From Paenibacillus silagei (lineage in GTDB: Bacteria; Bacillota; Bacilli; Paenibacillales; Paenibacillaceae), in contig NZ_JAGGLV010000004.1 of assembly GCF_017874735.1 (NCBI RefSeq), positions 62,001 through 126,000 of the forward strand: DNA of 64,000 bases. Reading direction: 5' to 3'. The notes beneath the pieces are model-generated. The model made no database searches. It saw only the letters and a program-made list of their open reading frames with translations, and was not told the origin of the DNA. Made by a program: the position numbers and the translations under genes. Position 1 is the first letter of the stretch, and every line of letters begins with the position of its first letter. Positions 54,440 to 61,683 of the stretch are shown one piece after another.

Positions 54440-55162
54440 CTATCGAACCGTCGCCTGCATGTAAGTCCGCTTGCCCTGCGCATCCTTCAGGTAGGGGCCA
54501 AGTCCGGCGAACCGCGAATGATCCACATATACACCCGTCATCCATCTGCCTTCGGTCAGGCCGCCGTTCCACTGCAGCACCAGATCGGGGGCAGAGATCC
54601 ATTCCTGATACACTCTGATGTTCTTATCCTTATATTCTTTGGCCGGTTTGTTCAATTCGCTCAGCGGTGCCGGGGTAAGGTAGGTGGGCACGAAATATAC
54701 AGAGATCAGCTCCATATCCTCCTCACTCAGAAAAGCCTCCTCCCCCAAGTAAGGCTGGAGCAGCCGGGTATTCTCATACATGGACCATATCACAGCTTGA
54801 AGTACCATGCTCTGGCTAATTCCATTATGAAAAGTAAAACGGCGCTGAGCATTTGAGCCACTCCCTCCCTTAGCCGTTACCGGCTCCAGGCAATGCCGTT
54901 CACAACCGATACATTTCCAGCCGGACGGGCCTTGAATCCATTTCTGAAACACACTCCCGCTGTCATTATCCCCTTTATATAGAGAAGAAATGATCTCATA
55001 CGGCACACCGATCCACGCAGCCCACAGAGAATCCGGGAGATAGCTATGAAGCATGAACAACACCTTGTCATAGATCAGCTGTACTTTAATCGAAGCAGTC
55101 TCCAGTTCGGCGACATCCTTTTTTCCATAGGTTATTTCCCGGGAAAACAAGGTGATGGTCAT
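54440..55162 (-). CDS. hypothetical protein
   Basis: A 240-residue protein with AGGAGG seven bases before its ATG. It is soluble, with no signal peptide or membrane helix. A cysteine cluster GWKCIGCERHCLEP (around residues 82-95) could bind metal or be structural. Tryptophan and tyrosine content is high. No family was recognised and no operon partner is nearby. A short open frame immediately upstream (55163-55388) shows no good start and is not counted as a gene. Confidence 0.6.
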   Translation of the reverse strand: MTITLFSREITYGKKDVAELETASIKVQLIYDKVLFMLHSYLPDSLWAAWIGVPYEIISSLYKGDNDSGSVFQKWIQGPSGWKCIGCERHCLEPVTAKGGSGSNAQRRFTFHNGISQSMVLQAVIWSMYENTRLLQPYLGEEAFLSEEDMELISVYFVPTYLTPAPLSELNKPAKEYKDKNIRVYQEWISAPDLVLQWNGGLTEGRWMTGVYVDHSRFAGLGPYLKDAQGKRTYMQATVR

Positions 55163-55372
55163 GGTCCTCGCCTCCTAAAAGTTGTGTGAGCCCTCCGCTT
55201 CCTTCCATCAGCATCGTCCAAAACACATCCCGTAAGCATCCGCCTGCCGCATAACCCTGGGCTTTTCCTACTTTTGTTAACGCTTCCACACATCCGTAAT
55301 ATTTAGTATGTTCTATTATATTACACAGGTAGGGCCTAAGTGCAAGGTTTATTTGGGCAAAATTTGCATAAA

Positions 55373-55476
55373 CAAGCGGAAACGGCATTGCCGTCCTTAT
55401 AAAGGACGGTACCGTTTCAGCGAGAAATAGAAGGATAAGTTATCGTGTGCAACCTATAAATTCTTATCTTTCAAGC
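55373..55476. repeat. two-hairpin repeat element, copy A
   Basis: This ~105-bp segment is closely similar to 59643-59744. The first hairpin is GAAACGG / CCGTTTC with an inner CCGTCCTT / AAGGACGG. The second pairs ATAGAAGGATAAG with CTTATCTTT-like sequence. Differences between copies lie mostly in loops and the second hairpin. It sits in the gap between two minus-strand genes. Confidence 0.8.
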
Positions 55477-55487
55477 AGAACAGCATA

Positions 55488-55526
55488 TGAAAAGCCCCTT
55501 ACCCGGATACCCGGCAAGAGGCTGTC
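55488..55526 (-). terminator. intrinsic terminator after the HxlR-family gene
   Basis: AGCCTCTT pairs with AAGGGGCT (one G-U), enclosing a CCGG-GTAT-CCGG hairpin, followed by TTTT on the minus strand. Confidence 0.75.
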
Positions 55527-55549
55527 ATCAAAAATATATTACGGTACTG

Positions 55550-55867
55550 CTACTCCACCCAGCTCTCGGCCCAGGACTGGATTTGCTGCATGACCGGCTC
55601 AAGCGCACGGCCCTTCACTGTTAATTCATACTCAATGCGCACCGGTGTCTCCGGGTACACATGACGTACCAGAATGCCCTCGCATTCCAGATCCTTCATG
55701 CGCTCGGACAGCATCTTATCGCTCATTGACGGAATCAGTCCGGAAATATCCTTGAACCGCTTGGGGCCGCTCATCAAGGTCTGAATAATGAGTCCGTTCC
55801 AACGCTTGCCCAGAAACGAAAACGCCGTCTCAAATCTCGGGCACATCGTCAGTTGATGTTCTTCCAT
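55550..55867 (-). CDS. HxlR-family transcriptional regulator
   Basis: A 105-residue winged-helix regulator of the HxlR/YodB type: CPRFETAFSFLGKRWNGLIIQTLMSGPKRFKDI is the family signature, including the cysteine near residue 10 that acts as a redox sensor in YodB-like members. The target is unknown, as no oxidoreductase gene is divergent from it. The ATG at 55867 has GAGGTG upstream; a GTG three codons earlier is less likely. Confidence 0.88.
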   Translation of the reverse strand: MEEHQLTMCPRFETAFSFLGKRWNGLIIQTLMSGPKRFKDISGLIPSMSDKMLSERMKDLECEGILVRHVYPETPVRIEYELTVKGRALEPVMQQIQSWAESWVE

Positions 55868-55992
55868 GGTTATCACCTCTCACTTATGAAGCTTACAATT
55901 AGTTAGTATATATAATTTTACCACATTTATTCTGGAATGAACATCGTTTGTCAAAAAAAAGTTCATTAACCACTATTATTATATTTCCGCTC

Positions 55993-56319
55993 TCAATCCT
56001 TGGTGTCTTCTCCCTTGTGTCTTAGCTGGATGGCCTCTGTAACCACATAGGCAAGATCATCGTTGCTATAGAGAGAGAGTACGCCCAACACCGTATCATC
56101 AGATATGAACCCGGCCTCCTCCTCGGATACCGTCAGAGCCAGCGCATTGGCCAGCGCCTGATTGCCCTCCTGCTGCGGATAAGCCTGCAGATATAGGGCA
56201 TGCGGGTCCAGCTTGTTATTCACACACCACTGGGCAAATACGAGAATCATCATTTCCTCGTCCCGCTTATAGCTCTCGATGATCCGCTCTTCCATCGACT
56301 TGTTGTCATAATCCTCCAT
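55993..56319 (-). CDS. hypothetical protein
   Basis: A 108-residue acidic cytoplasmic protein, predominantly helical (MEERIIESYKRDEEMMILVFAQWCVNNKLDPHALYLQAYP). No known domain is recognised. It follows the oxidoreductase gene by about 30 bp on the same strand and may be co-transcribed with it. GAGGAG is found upstream of the start. Confidence 0.6.
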   Translation of the reverse strand: MEDYDNKSMEERIIESYKRDEEMMILVFAQWCVNNKLDPHALYLQAYPQQEGNQALANALALTVSEEEAGFISDDTVLGVLSLYSNDDLAYVVTEAIQLRHKGEDTKD

Positions 56320-56351
56320 GTTGTTCTCCTCTCTGCTGCGAATCTGACCGC

Positions 56352-57287
56352 TCAGCGGCTTAGTCTTGCTGCTAATTCATGGCTCGGCAATACAGCCGAA
56401 GCGGAAATGCCACACTGCTCCGGTGTCGCTATATTGCTGAGATAATGGCTGACCGCTCCGCTGAAACCTCTGCGCTCCAGCACGGTATCCCAACTTCCGA
56501 AGTTCTGCGTGCGCGGCAACGAGCCCTGCTCATATAATATAACCCGTTCCATGTCCGTCACCTCAACCGATCTGCCATGTCCGTGCAGCTCCAGCTTCTC
56601 CAGGTCGGCCCCGGCATCCCGGACCATGCTGTAATGGCCGTTGGTGCCGTTCTCCCAGCCCAGCATTCCCGAAGCCTGCAGAAGTCGCCCCTCCACATCC
56701 GCCTTCAGGCTGCTGTGCAGCAGCTCATAATCCCCGCCGGACAGCCAGAGCAGCAGATCCAGCATATGGATCAGGTCATCATGGATCGTCTCATGGCTGC
56801 TACCCTGCTGCAGCTTCGTCCGGTGTTTGACTGCGGTGGCTTGGCTGATGCCTCCGGCCTTATGCAGCCAGGATTTGGCGGCGGCATACATCGGAGCATA
56901 GCGGCGGTTGAAGCCCACTCCCAGCAGCAGCCCCTTGTTCTCAGCAAGCTCTGCCATCCGGCGGGATTCATCCAGATCATAGGAGAGCGGCTTGTCCACA
57001 TACACGGACACCCCATGCTCCAGGCAAGAGGTCACAAGCTCATAATGCGTAGTTGTAGGACTATGTATGAACACAGCGTCCAGATCCCAGGACAGCAGCT
57101 CCGTAAGCTCGGTTGTCCCCCGCTGAAGGCGATATGCCTGGACTGCCCGCTCGACCGTAGCAGAGGAATGGCTGAGCACTCCCACCACCTCGGCCTGATC
57201 ATGCCGGGAGAGCAGCGGCAAATAGACTTTACGGGCAATATCGCCTATGCCGATCATTGCCACTCTTTTGCGGACAGGTAGTTTCAT
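56352..57287 (-). CDS. Gfo/Idh/MocA family oxidoreductase
   Basis: A 311-residue NAD(P)-dependent dehydrogenase. The Rossmann motif is RVAMIGIGDIARKVYLPLL, followed by the DKPLSYD segment (the family's EKP-type catalytic lysine). The C-terminal domain is shorter than usual. The substrate (a sugar, inositol or related polyol) is unknown. The ATG at 57287 is best spaced from AAGGAG, which lies too near an ATG at 57296. Confidence 0.85.
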   Translation of the reverse strand: MKLPVRKRVAMIGIGDIARKVYLPLLSRHDQAEVVGVLSHSSATVERAVQAYRLQRGTTELTELLSWDLDAVFIHSPTTTHYELVTSCLEHGVSVYVDKPLSYDLDESRRMAELAENKGLLLGVGFNRRYAPMYAAAKSWLHKAGGISQATAVKHRTKLQQGSSHETIHDDLIHMLDLLLWLSGGDYELLHSSLKADVEGRLLQASGMLGWENGTNGHYSMVRDAGADLEKLELHGHGRSVEVTDMERVILYEQGSLPRTQNFGSWDTVLERRGFSGAVSHYLSNIATPEQCGISASAVLPSHELAARLSR

Positions 57288-57448
57288 TAACAGCATCTCT
57301 CCTTACATGTTGGGGGAATTTCTATTCCCTTATAGATGTATTATACCGTGACATGCTGCGGGAACAATGATCTTTGCTTCAATAATTGCTTTAATTGCTT
57401 TTTTTTCAGTATGATGAAATGGATGGAGTGAAGAAGGGGCATAGTATA

Positions 57449-58060
57449 ATGAGAAAATGGCTAACGGTTATTCTATATGTTTCGTGCATAATCCTCGCGT
57501 TTATCTACAGGTATGAACTCCTGGCCTGGCTTAGAGAGGATCATCCCTTGTATTTGTCCATGCTCGCCGCCACAGTGCTGGCCTTATTTCCGGTCCTGCC
57601 CTACAAGCTGATTATCGGTCTGTTCGGGTATGCCTATGGAAGCTTCGCAGGAGCGTTAATCTGCTGGAGTGCTACTACGATCGCGGCAGCCCTTGTCTAT
57701 GGAGTCGTTACATCCATGTTCCGGAGCAAATCTATGGCCTATCTAAGCAGTATTTCGGCGCTGGACAGATTTGTGTCCGCTGTGGAGCAGCGTCCTTTTG
57801 CATCCGTAGTGATTGCCCGGCTGGCACCGTTTATCCCGCAGATGGCTGTGAATATCTACGCCGGTGCCGCCGGACTGCCTTTCTGGAGCTATCTTGGAGC
57901 CACCGCACTTGGCAAAATCCCCGGCATCGCCCTCTACGCCTTCCTCGGAGGACAGATGTTCCAGCACCCGCGAAGTGCAGCTGTAGCTATAATCGTGTAT
58001 ATTGCCGTACTGGCTGTGGCCGGATTATCCATGCGCCGCCGTCCTACTGCGGGCCGCTAA
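57449..58060 (+). CDS. TVP38/TMEM64 (DedA-like) family membrane protein
   Basis: A 203-residue integral membrane protein with an N-terminal helix (LTVILYVSCIILAFIYRY) and several others. The family signature FGYAYGSFAGALICW...ARLAPFIPQMAVNIYAGAAGLPFWSYLGATALGKIPGIALYAFLG is clear. Members of this SNARE-associated family are proposed lipid transporters or scramblases. The ATG at 57449 has GAAGGGG upstream. Function in this organism is unassigned. Confidence 0.85.
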   Translation: MRKWLTVILYVSCIILAFIYRYELLAWLREDHPLYLSMLAATVLALFPVLPYKLIIGLFGYAYGSFAGALICWSATTIAAALVYGVVTSMFRSKSMAYLSSISALDRFVSAVEQRPFASVVIARLAPFIPQMAVNIYAGAAGLPFWSYLGATALGKIPGIALYAFLGGQMFQHPRSAAVAIIVYIAVLAVAGLSMRRRPTAGR

Positions 58061-58158
58061 CGCTTCAAGAATTTCCGGTGTGCTGGCAGTAAGCCTCTAT
58101 TTGATTTATAATTAAATTGTGATCTATTTAATTGCATTCTACAGATGGAGGGATAACA

Positions 58159-59145
58159 ATGAGTGAATTTCAAGCTGATTCTATAAATGTCAAGACCGAG
58201 CAAGCCACCTTCGCCGGTGGATGCTTCTGGTGTATGGTATCCCCTTTTGAAGAGCTTCCCGGCATTGTCAAAATTATCTCCGGCTATACAGGCGGACATA
58301 CCGTGAATCCGACCTACGAGGAAGTATGCTCGGAAACGACGGGACATGTTGAGGCGGTGCAAATTACGTTCAATCCGGATATTTTCCCATATAGCAAGCT
58401 GCTTGAGCTGTTCTGGCAGCAGATTGACCCCACCGATGCCGGAGGGCAATTCCATGACCGCGGCACTTCTTACGGAACGGCCATCTTCACCCATTCGGAG
58501 GAGCAGCGCCAGCAGGCAGAGGCTTCCAAGGCGGCCCTTCAAGCCAGCGGACGATTCTCAGCTCCCATTGTGACGCCTATTCTTCCAGCTAAGCCCTTCT
58601 ATCCCGCTGAAGAATATCATCAGGGCTATCATCACAAGAATCCAGCCCATTACAAGCGTTACCGCAAGGGTTCGGGCCGGGAAGCATTCATCGAAGCTCA
58701 CTGGACGCATAAGGAGGACCCGCAGAGCCTGAAGGAGCGCCTGACTCCGCTTCAATATGAAGTAACGCAGAACAGCGCTACGGAATCTCCATTCCGCAAC
58801 GAATTCTGGGATCACCACGGAGACGGGATCTATGTGGATATTGTCTCCGGGGAGCCACTGTTCAGCTCAGAGGACAAGTTCGATTCCGGCTGCGGCTGGC
58901 CGAGCTTCACGCGTCCGATCCGGGACTATGTGGTCAAGGAGAAAACCGACCTCAGCCACCTGATGGTCCGCACTGAGGTACGCAGCAAGACAGCGGATTC
59001 CCACTTGGGCCATGTATTCAATGACGGACCCGGAGCGAACGGACTGCGGTACTGTATCAACTCGGCAGCTCTGCGCTTTGTTCCCAAAGAGGACCTGGAG
59101 AAGGAAGGCTATGGCGAGTACCGTGTGCTCTTCCAGCATGCTTAA
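58159..59145 (+). CDS. msrAB: bifunctional peptide methionine sulfoxide reductase MsrA/MsrB
   Basis: A 328-residue fusion. The N-terminal MsrA domain (about 1-170; catalytic C22 in AGGCFWC) reduces methionine S-sulfoxide. The C-terminal MsrB domain (about 190-328; GCGWPSF and the catalytic Cys in [11 protein letters not shown]) reduces the R-form. The usual zinc CxxC pairs of many MsrB proteins are not seen. It repairs oxidised proteins in the cytoplasm. GGAGGG precedes the ATG at 58159. Confidence 0.95.
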   Translation: MSEFQADSINVKTEQATFAGGCFWCMVSPFEELPGIVKIISGYTGGHTVNPTYEEVCSETTGHVEAVQITFNPDIFPYSKLLELFWQQIDPTDAGGQFHDRGTSYGTAIFTHSEEQRQQAEASKAALQASGRFSAPIVTPILPAKPFYPAEEYHQGYHHKNPAHYKRYRKGSGREAFIEAHWTHKEDPQSLKERLTPLQYEVTQNSATESPFRNEFWDHHGDGIYVDIVSGEPLFSSEDKFDSGCGWPSFTRPIRDYVVKEKTDLSHLMVRTEVRSKTADSHLGHVFNDGPGANGLRYCINSAALRFVPKEDLEKEGYGEYRVLFQHA

Positions 59146-59199
59146 GGCTGGAGATCCCGGCTTGCCTCAAGCTATAGCTTCATAAATTGCATAACTTAC

Positions 59200-59607
59200 G
59201 TGTGGCTCGAATGTATACTGTTTTCCGCATACATTCGGGCCACACGCCTGTGCATCAGCACAATGTATGCTGTTTTTCGCATACATTCGGGCCACATGCC
59301 TGCGTACCTGTACAATGTGTGCTGTTTTCCACATACATTCGGGCCACACGCCTTCGTATCAGCAAATGTATGTTGTTTTCCGCATACATTCGGGCCACAC
59401 GCCTGCGTACCTGTACAATGTGTGCTGTTTTCCACATACATTCGGGCCACACGCCTTCGTATCAGCAAATGTATGTTGTTTTCCGCATACATTCGGGCCA
59501 CACGCCTTCGTATCAGCAAATGTATGTTGTTTTCCGCATACATTCGGGCCACACGCCTTCGTATCAGCAAATGCACGTTTTTTTCCGCATACATTCGGGC
59601 ACACACT
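59200..59607. repeat. array 3: eight tandem units of 51-52 bp, each with a hairpin
   Basis: The marker CATTCGGGC begins at 59232, 59284, 59336, 59387, 59439, 59490, 59541 and 59592 (spacings 52, 52, 51, 52, 51, 51, 51). Each unit has a TGTATG/CATACA dyad about a ~10-nt spacer. The first unit has extended 17-bp arms with one G-U position (59200-59216 / 59229-59245). Two unit types (CCTTCGTATCAGCA and CCTGCGTACCTGTAC linkers) are intermixed. Long open frames on both strands are by-products of the repeat. Confidence 0.9.
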
Positions 59608-59642
59608 TTATCCACAACAGAAGAAAATCATAAATTCCTGAA

Positions 59643-59744
59643 CAACAAGTGGAAACGGCATTGCCGTCCCTATAGAGGACGGTACCGTTTCAGCGAGAAA
59701 GATAAGGATAATTATAGCGCGAAGCATATGTATTCTTATCTTTG
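59643..59744. repeat. two-hairpin repeat element, copy B
   Basis: The second near-complete copy of the element at 55373. Hairpin 1: GGAAACGG...CCGTTTC with inner CCGTCC / GGACGG. Hairpin 2: AAGATAAGGATA pairs with TATTCTTATCTT (12 bp, one G-U). It sits directly after array 3 and before a bidirectional terminator. Confidence 0.8.
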
Positions 59745-59787
59745 AATAAAGCCTCCAGCCCGGATTCACGGGTAGGGAGGCTTTATT
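59745..59787. terminator. bidirectional terminator between msrAB and the DUF4349 lipoprotein
   Basis: AATAAAGCCTCC pairs perfectly with GGAGGCTTTATT (12 bp). It has T-rich flanks on both strands and lies between convergent genes. Confidence 0.85.
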
Positions 59788-59827
59788 CTTTACATAAATG
59801 ATCCTATGTTTATTCGTACAGCCTGCT

Positions 59828-60967
59828 CTACTTGTTCTGCTTATCTGAATTCTCCTCTTCCGGTGCGGCCGGTACTACAGGTGCCACTTCAGGATGAGGC
59901 TGCGATTCCCGGCCTGGCAGACGGTTGCCGCCCAACCGCACTTGTTCAGGATGTGCAGGTTGCCGACGCTTGAAGCTTTTCCGTAACCAGAGCACCAGCG
60001 CAACCACCACTCCAGCTACCAGCAGGACGGGGAGAGCAGCCGCCAGTACAACAACAAGCCACTGGAACATCACAGACAACGCCTTCATGCTGCTCTTGAG
60101 CGCTTCCGAAGCCCGTTCACCCAGCGGCCCCTCGGAATTAGTCTGTGTAAGGGTAAGACTCTTCTCCGTCTGGTAGAGGCGAAGCTCCACTGTAGAGAAC
60201 GATACGTTCTGATCAATATACCGCATTCTGCCCTTGATCTGTTCGATTTGCTCCTGAATTTCCCCAAGCTGGTTGGCGAACTGGACGAGATCGGCCGGTT
60301 TGGTTGCTTTTTTCATAAAATCAGTATACTGCGCCTCCATCATCTGCTTCGCCTTAAGACGTGACTCCAGGTCCACATATTCCTCCGACACATCCTGCCC
60401 CTGGATGCTTCTCTGAAGCTTCTCATGTTTAATCTTCTCCAGATTGTTCAGAAACGGTGAGAAGCCCGCCGCAGGCACTTTTAGGATAAAGGTTCCACCC
60501 TGTTCATATTCAGACATATTCTCTGAGAATTCAATAATGTAGCCCCCTGCCAGAGTAACCATATTCCGCACTTCAGTCTGCGCTGCCCCGTAGTCGGTTA
60601 CCTCCATATTGAGGTTCGCCTTGTAGATCAGCTTCTTGTTCAGCCCTGCTACCACATCGGTTCCGGTGAATCCGGGAGAAGCATCTGCCCCTTGCTCAGC
60701 CCCCGCCCCAGGGACTGCCGAATTTCCGCCGCCGCCCTTCACTGCAGCCTGATCATTGACAGCCATCGCCGTGTTAGCTAGACTATCCTCCTTAGCCTCT
60801 ACCGCAGCAGGCGCACTCTCCGCTGATCCGTCTGATGCTGCTTGATTACTGAACGCGCTTTCTGAATTCGCTGCCGAATCTGAATTGTTACTCGACGCGC
60901 CGCATCCCGTCAGAACCACGGCTACAACCACTAGATACAATAAGTAATGCAGACCCCATTTTCGCAT
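59828..60967 (-). CDS. DUF4349 domain lipoprotein
   Basis: A 379-residue lipoprotein (lipobox VVLTGC), with a low-complexity Ser/Ala/Asn/Glu spacer. The DUF4349 domain (about residues 115-320) contains LIYKANLNMEVTDYGAAQTEVRNMVTLAGGYI and a coiled-coil segment; a C-terminal transmembrane helix (about 320-345) and a basic tail follow. GGAGG seven bases before the ATG at 60967 fixes the start; the longest open frame runs much further upstream but has no binding site. The function is unknown. Confidence 0.88.
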   Translation of the reverse strand: MRKWGLHYLLYLVVVAVVLTGCGASSNNSDSAANSESAFSNQAASDGSAESAPAAVEAKEDSLANTAMAVNDQAAVKGGGGNSAVPGAGAEQGADASPGFTGTDVVAGLNKKLIYKANLNMEVTDYGAAQTEVRNMVTLAGGYIIEFSENMSEYEQGGTFILKVPAAGFSPFLNNLEKIKHEKLQRSIQGQDVSEEYVDLESRLKAKQMMEAQYTDFMKKATKPADLVQFANQLGEIQEQIEQIKGRMRYIDQNVSFSTVELRLYQTEKSLTLTQTNSEGPLGERASEALKSSMKALSVMFQWLVVVLAAALPVLLVAGVVVALVLWLRKSFKRRQPAHPEQVRLGGNRLPGRESQPHPEVAPVVPAAPEEENSDKQNK

Positions 60968-61339
60968 GCTCATTCCTCCACTAAGTGTAATTGTATACTG
61001 CTTCCGGTGCTTCAGCTTCCGCGGCGAAAGGCCGTTATCTGTATCGGTCCGTTCCGCGCTTATCCCTCTTGACGTTCCAAAAGCTGGAAGGTTGCAGTCA
61101 TTTAAGCAAAATAACAAATAAGACCATTCAGCCATAGATAGCCTAGTCTGGTCCTGTTTGCGTATTGCCTCTTTATTTGTTACAATTACGATGATAAAAC
61201 GGCAAAAAAACACCAAAAACCCTATTCGCATAGAATAAGGTTATGGCGCTATTCGGACAAGCTCCACCTTGCCCGGGCAGCTGTAATTGATTTCTTGCCG
61301 ATTTATGATGCCTACTACTACAAGAGGAGGTGAACCCTC
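60968..61339. promoter_or_regulatory. divergent intergenic region
   Basis: The 372-bp gap between the DUF4349 gene and the DUF1540 gene must hold both promoters. A small hairpin (CCTATTC / GAATAAGG, around 61224-61245) is visible. No further element is recognised. Confidence 0.4.
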
Positions 61340-61492
61340 ATGGCAAAAGACGTATTGTGCGCAGTTAATTCTTGCACCTACTGGGCTGAAGAGAACAAAT
61401 GCAACGCTGAGTCCATCTTCGTTGCCTACCACAGCTCCAAGCAGCCTACACAATCTGAGGAAACAGATTGCAAAACCTTCGAAAGCAAATAA
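61340..61492 (+). CDS. DUF1540 domain miniprotein
   Basis: A 50-residue protein: MAKDVLCAVNSCTYWAEENK begins a DUF1540 unit with the conserved cysteines (C7, C12, C21 and C44) and the ending TDCKTFESK. Such small Cys-rich proteins are often sporulation-associated in Bacillales; binding of a metal by the four cysteines is inference. GAGGAGG is eight bases upstream of the ATG, and a terminator follows directly. Confidence 0.88.
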   Translation: MAKDVLCAVNSCTYWAEENKCNAESIFVAYHSSKQPTQSEETDCKTFESK

Positions 61493-61510
61493 TGAATCTT
61501 TACAGAATAT

Positions 61511-61545
61511 GAAGGAGCCCTCCACAGGTTCCTTCTTTCTTTTTT
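61511..61545 (+). terminator. intrinsic terminator after the DUF1540 gene
   Basis: GAAGGAGCC pairs with GGTTCCTTC around a 7-nt loop, followed by TTTCTTTTTT. Confidence 0.85.
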
Positions 61546-61559
61546 CATTCTATCAAGAA

Positions 61560-61574
61560 TGAGAATTATTATCA
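61560..61574. promoter_or_regulatory. Fur-like box between convergent genes
   Basis: TGAGAAT-T-ATTATCA matches the 7-1-7 Fur consensus (TGATAAT-N-ATTATCA) at 13 of 14 positions. It is located between two terminators in a convergent gap, so it is not at an obvious promoter. Confidence 0.4.
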
Positions 61575-61594
61575 AGTGTTTCCTGCAAAAAACA

Positions 61595-61638
61595 AACCAC
61601 TGCGGGCCGGGGATTATACTCTCCCGCTTGCAGTGGTT
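61595..61638. terminator. bidirectional terminator after metE
   Basis: AACCACTGC pairs with GCAGTGGTT, with additional pairing inside (CGGG/CCCG). TTTTT follows on the + strand and TTTGTTTTTT on the minus strand. Confidence 0.85.
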
Positions 61639-61683
61639 TTTCTGTCCAAATCTAAGAATCTTAAACGGAATAGCTCCGCCCTG

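Noticed and set aside
55086..55388. 100-codon open frame overlapping the start of the hypothetical gene
   Set aside because: The AAGGCLRD-like stretch is suggestive of a nucleotidyltransferase, but there is no good start site. The downstream gene has a strong ribosome binding site and overlaps it out of frame.
59200..59607. CRISPR array
   Set aside because: The units are contiguous tandem repeats with only two alternating linker types, not unique spacers, and no cas genes are present.
59196..59641. Several overlapping long open frames on both strands
   Set aside because: They exist because the 51-52 bp tandem repeat lacks stops in several frames. The predicted proteins are only repeat translations.
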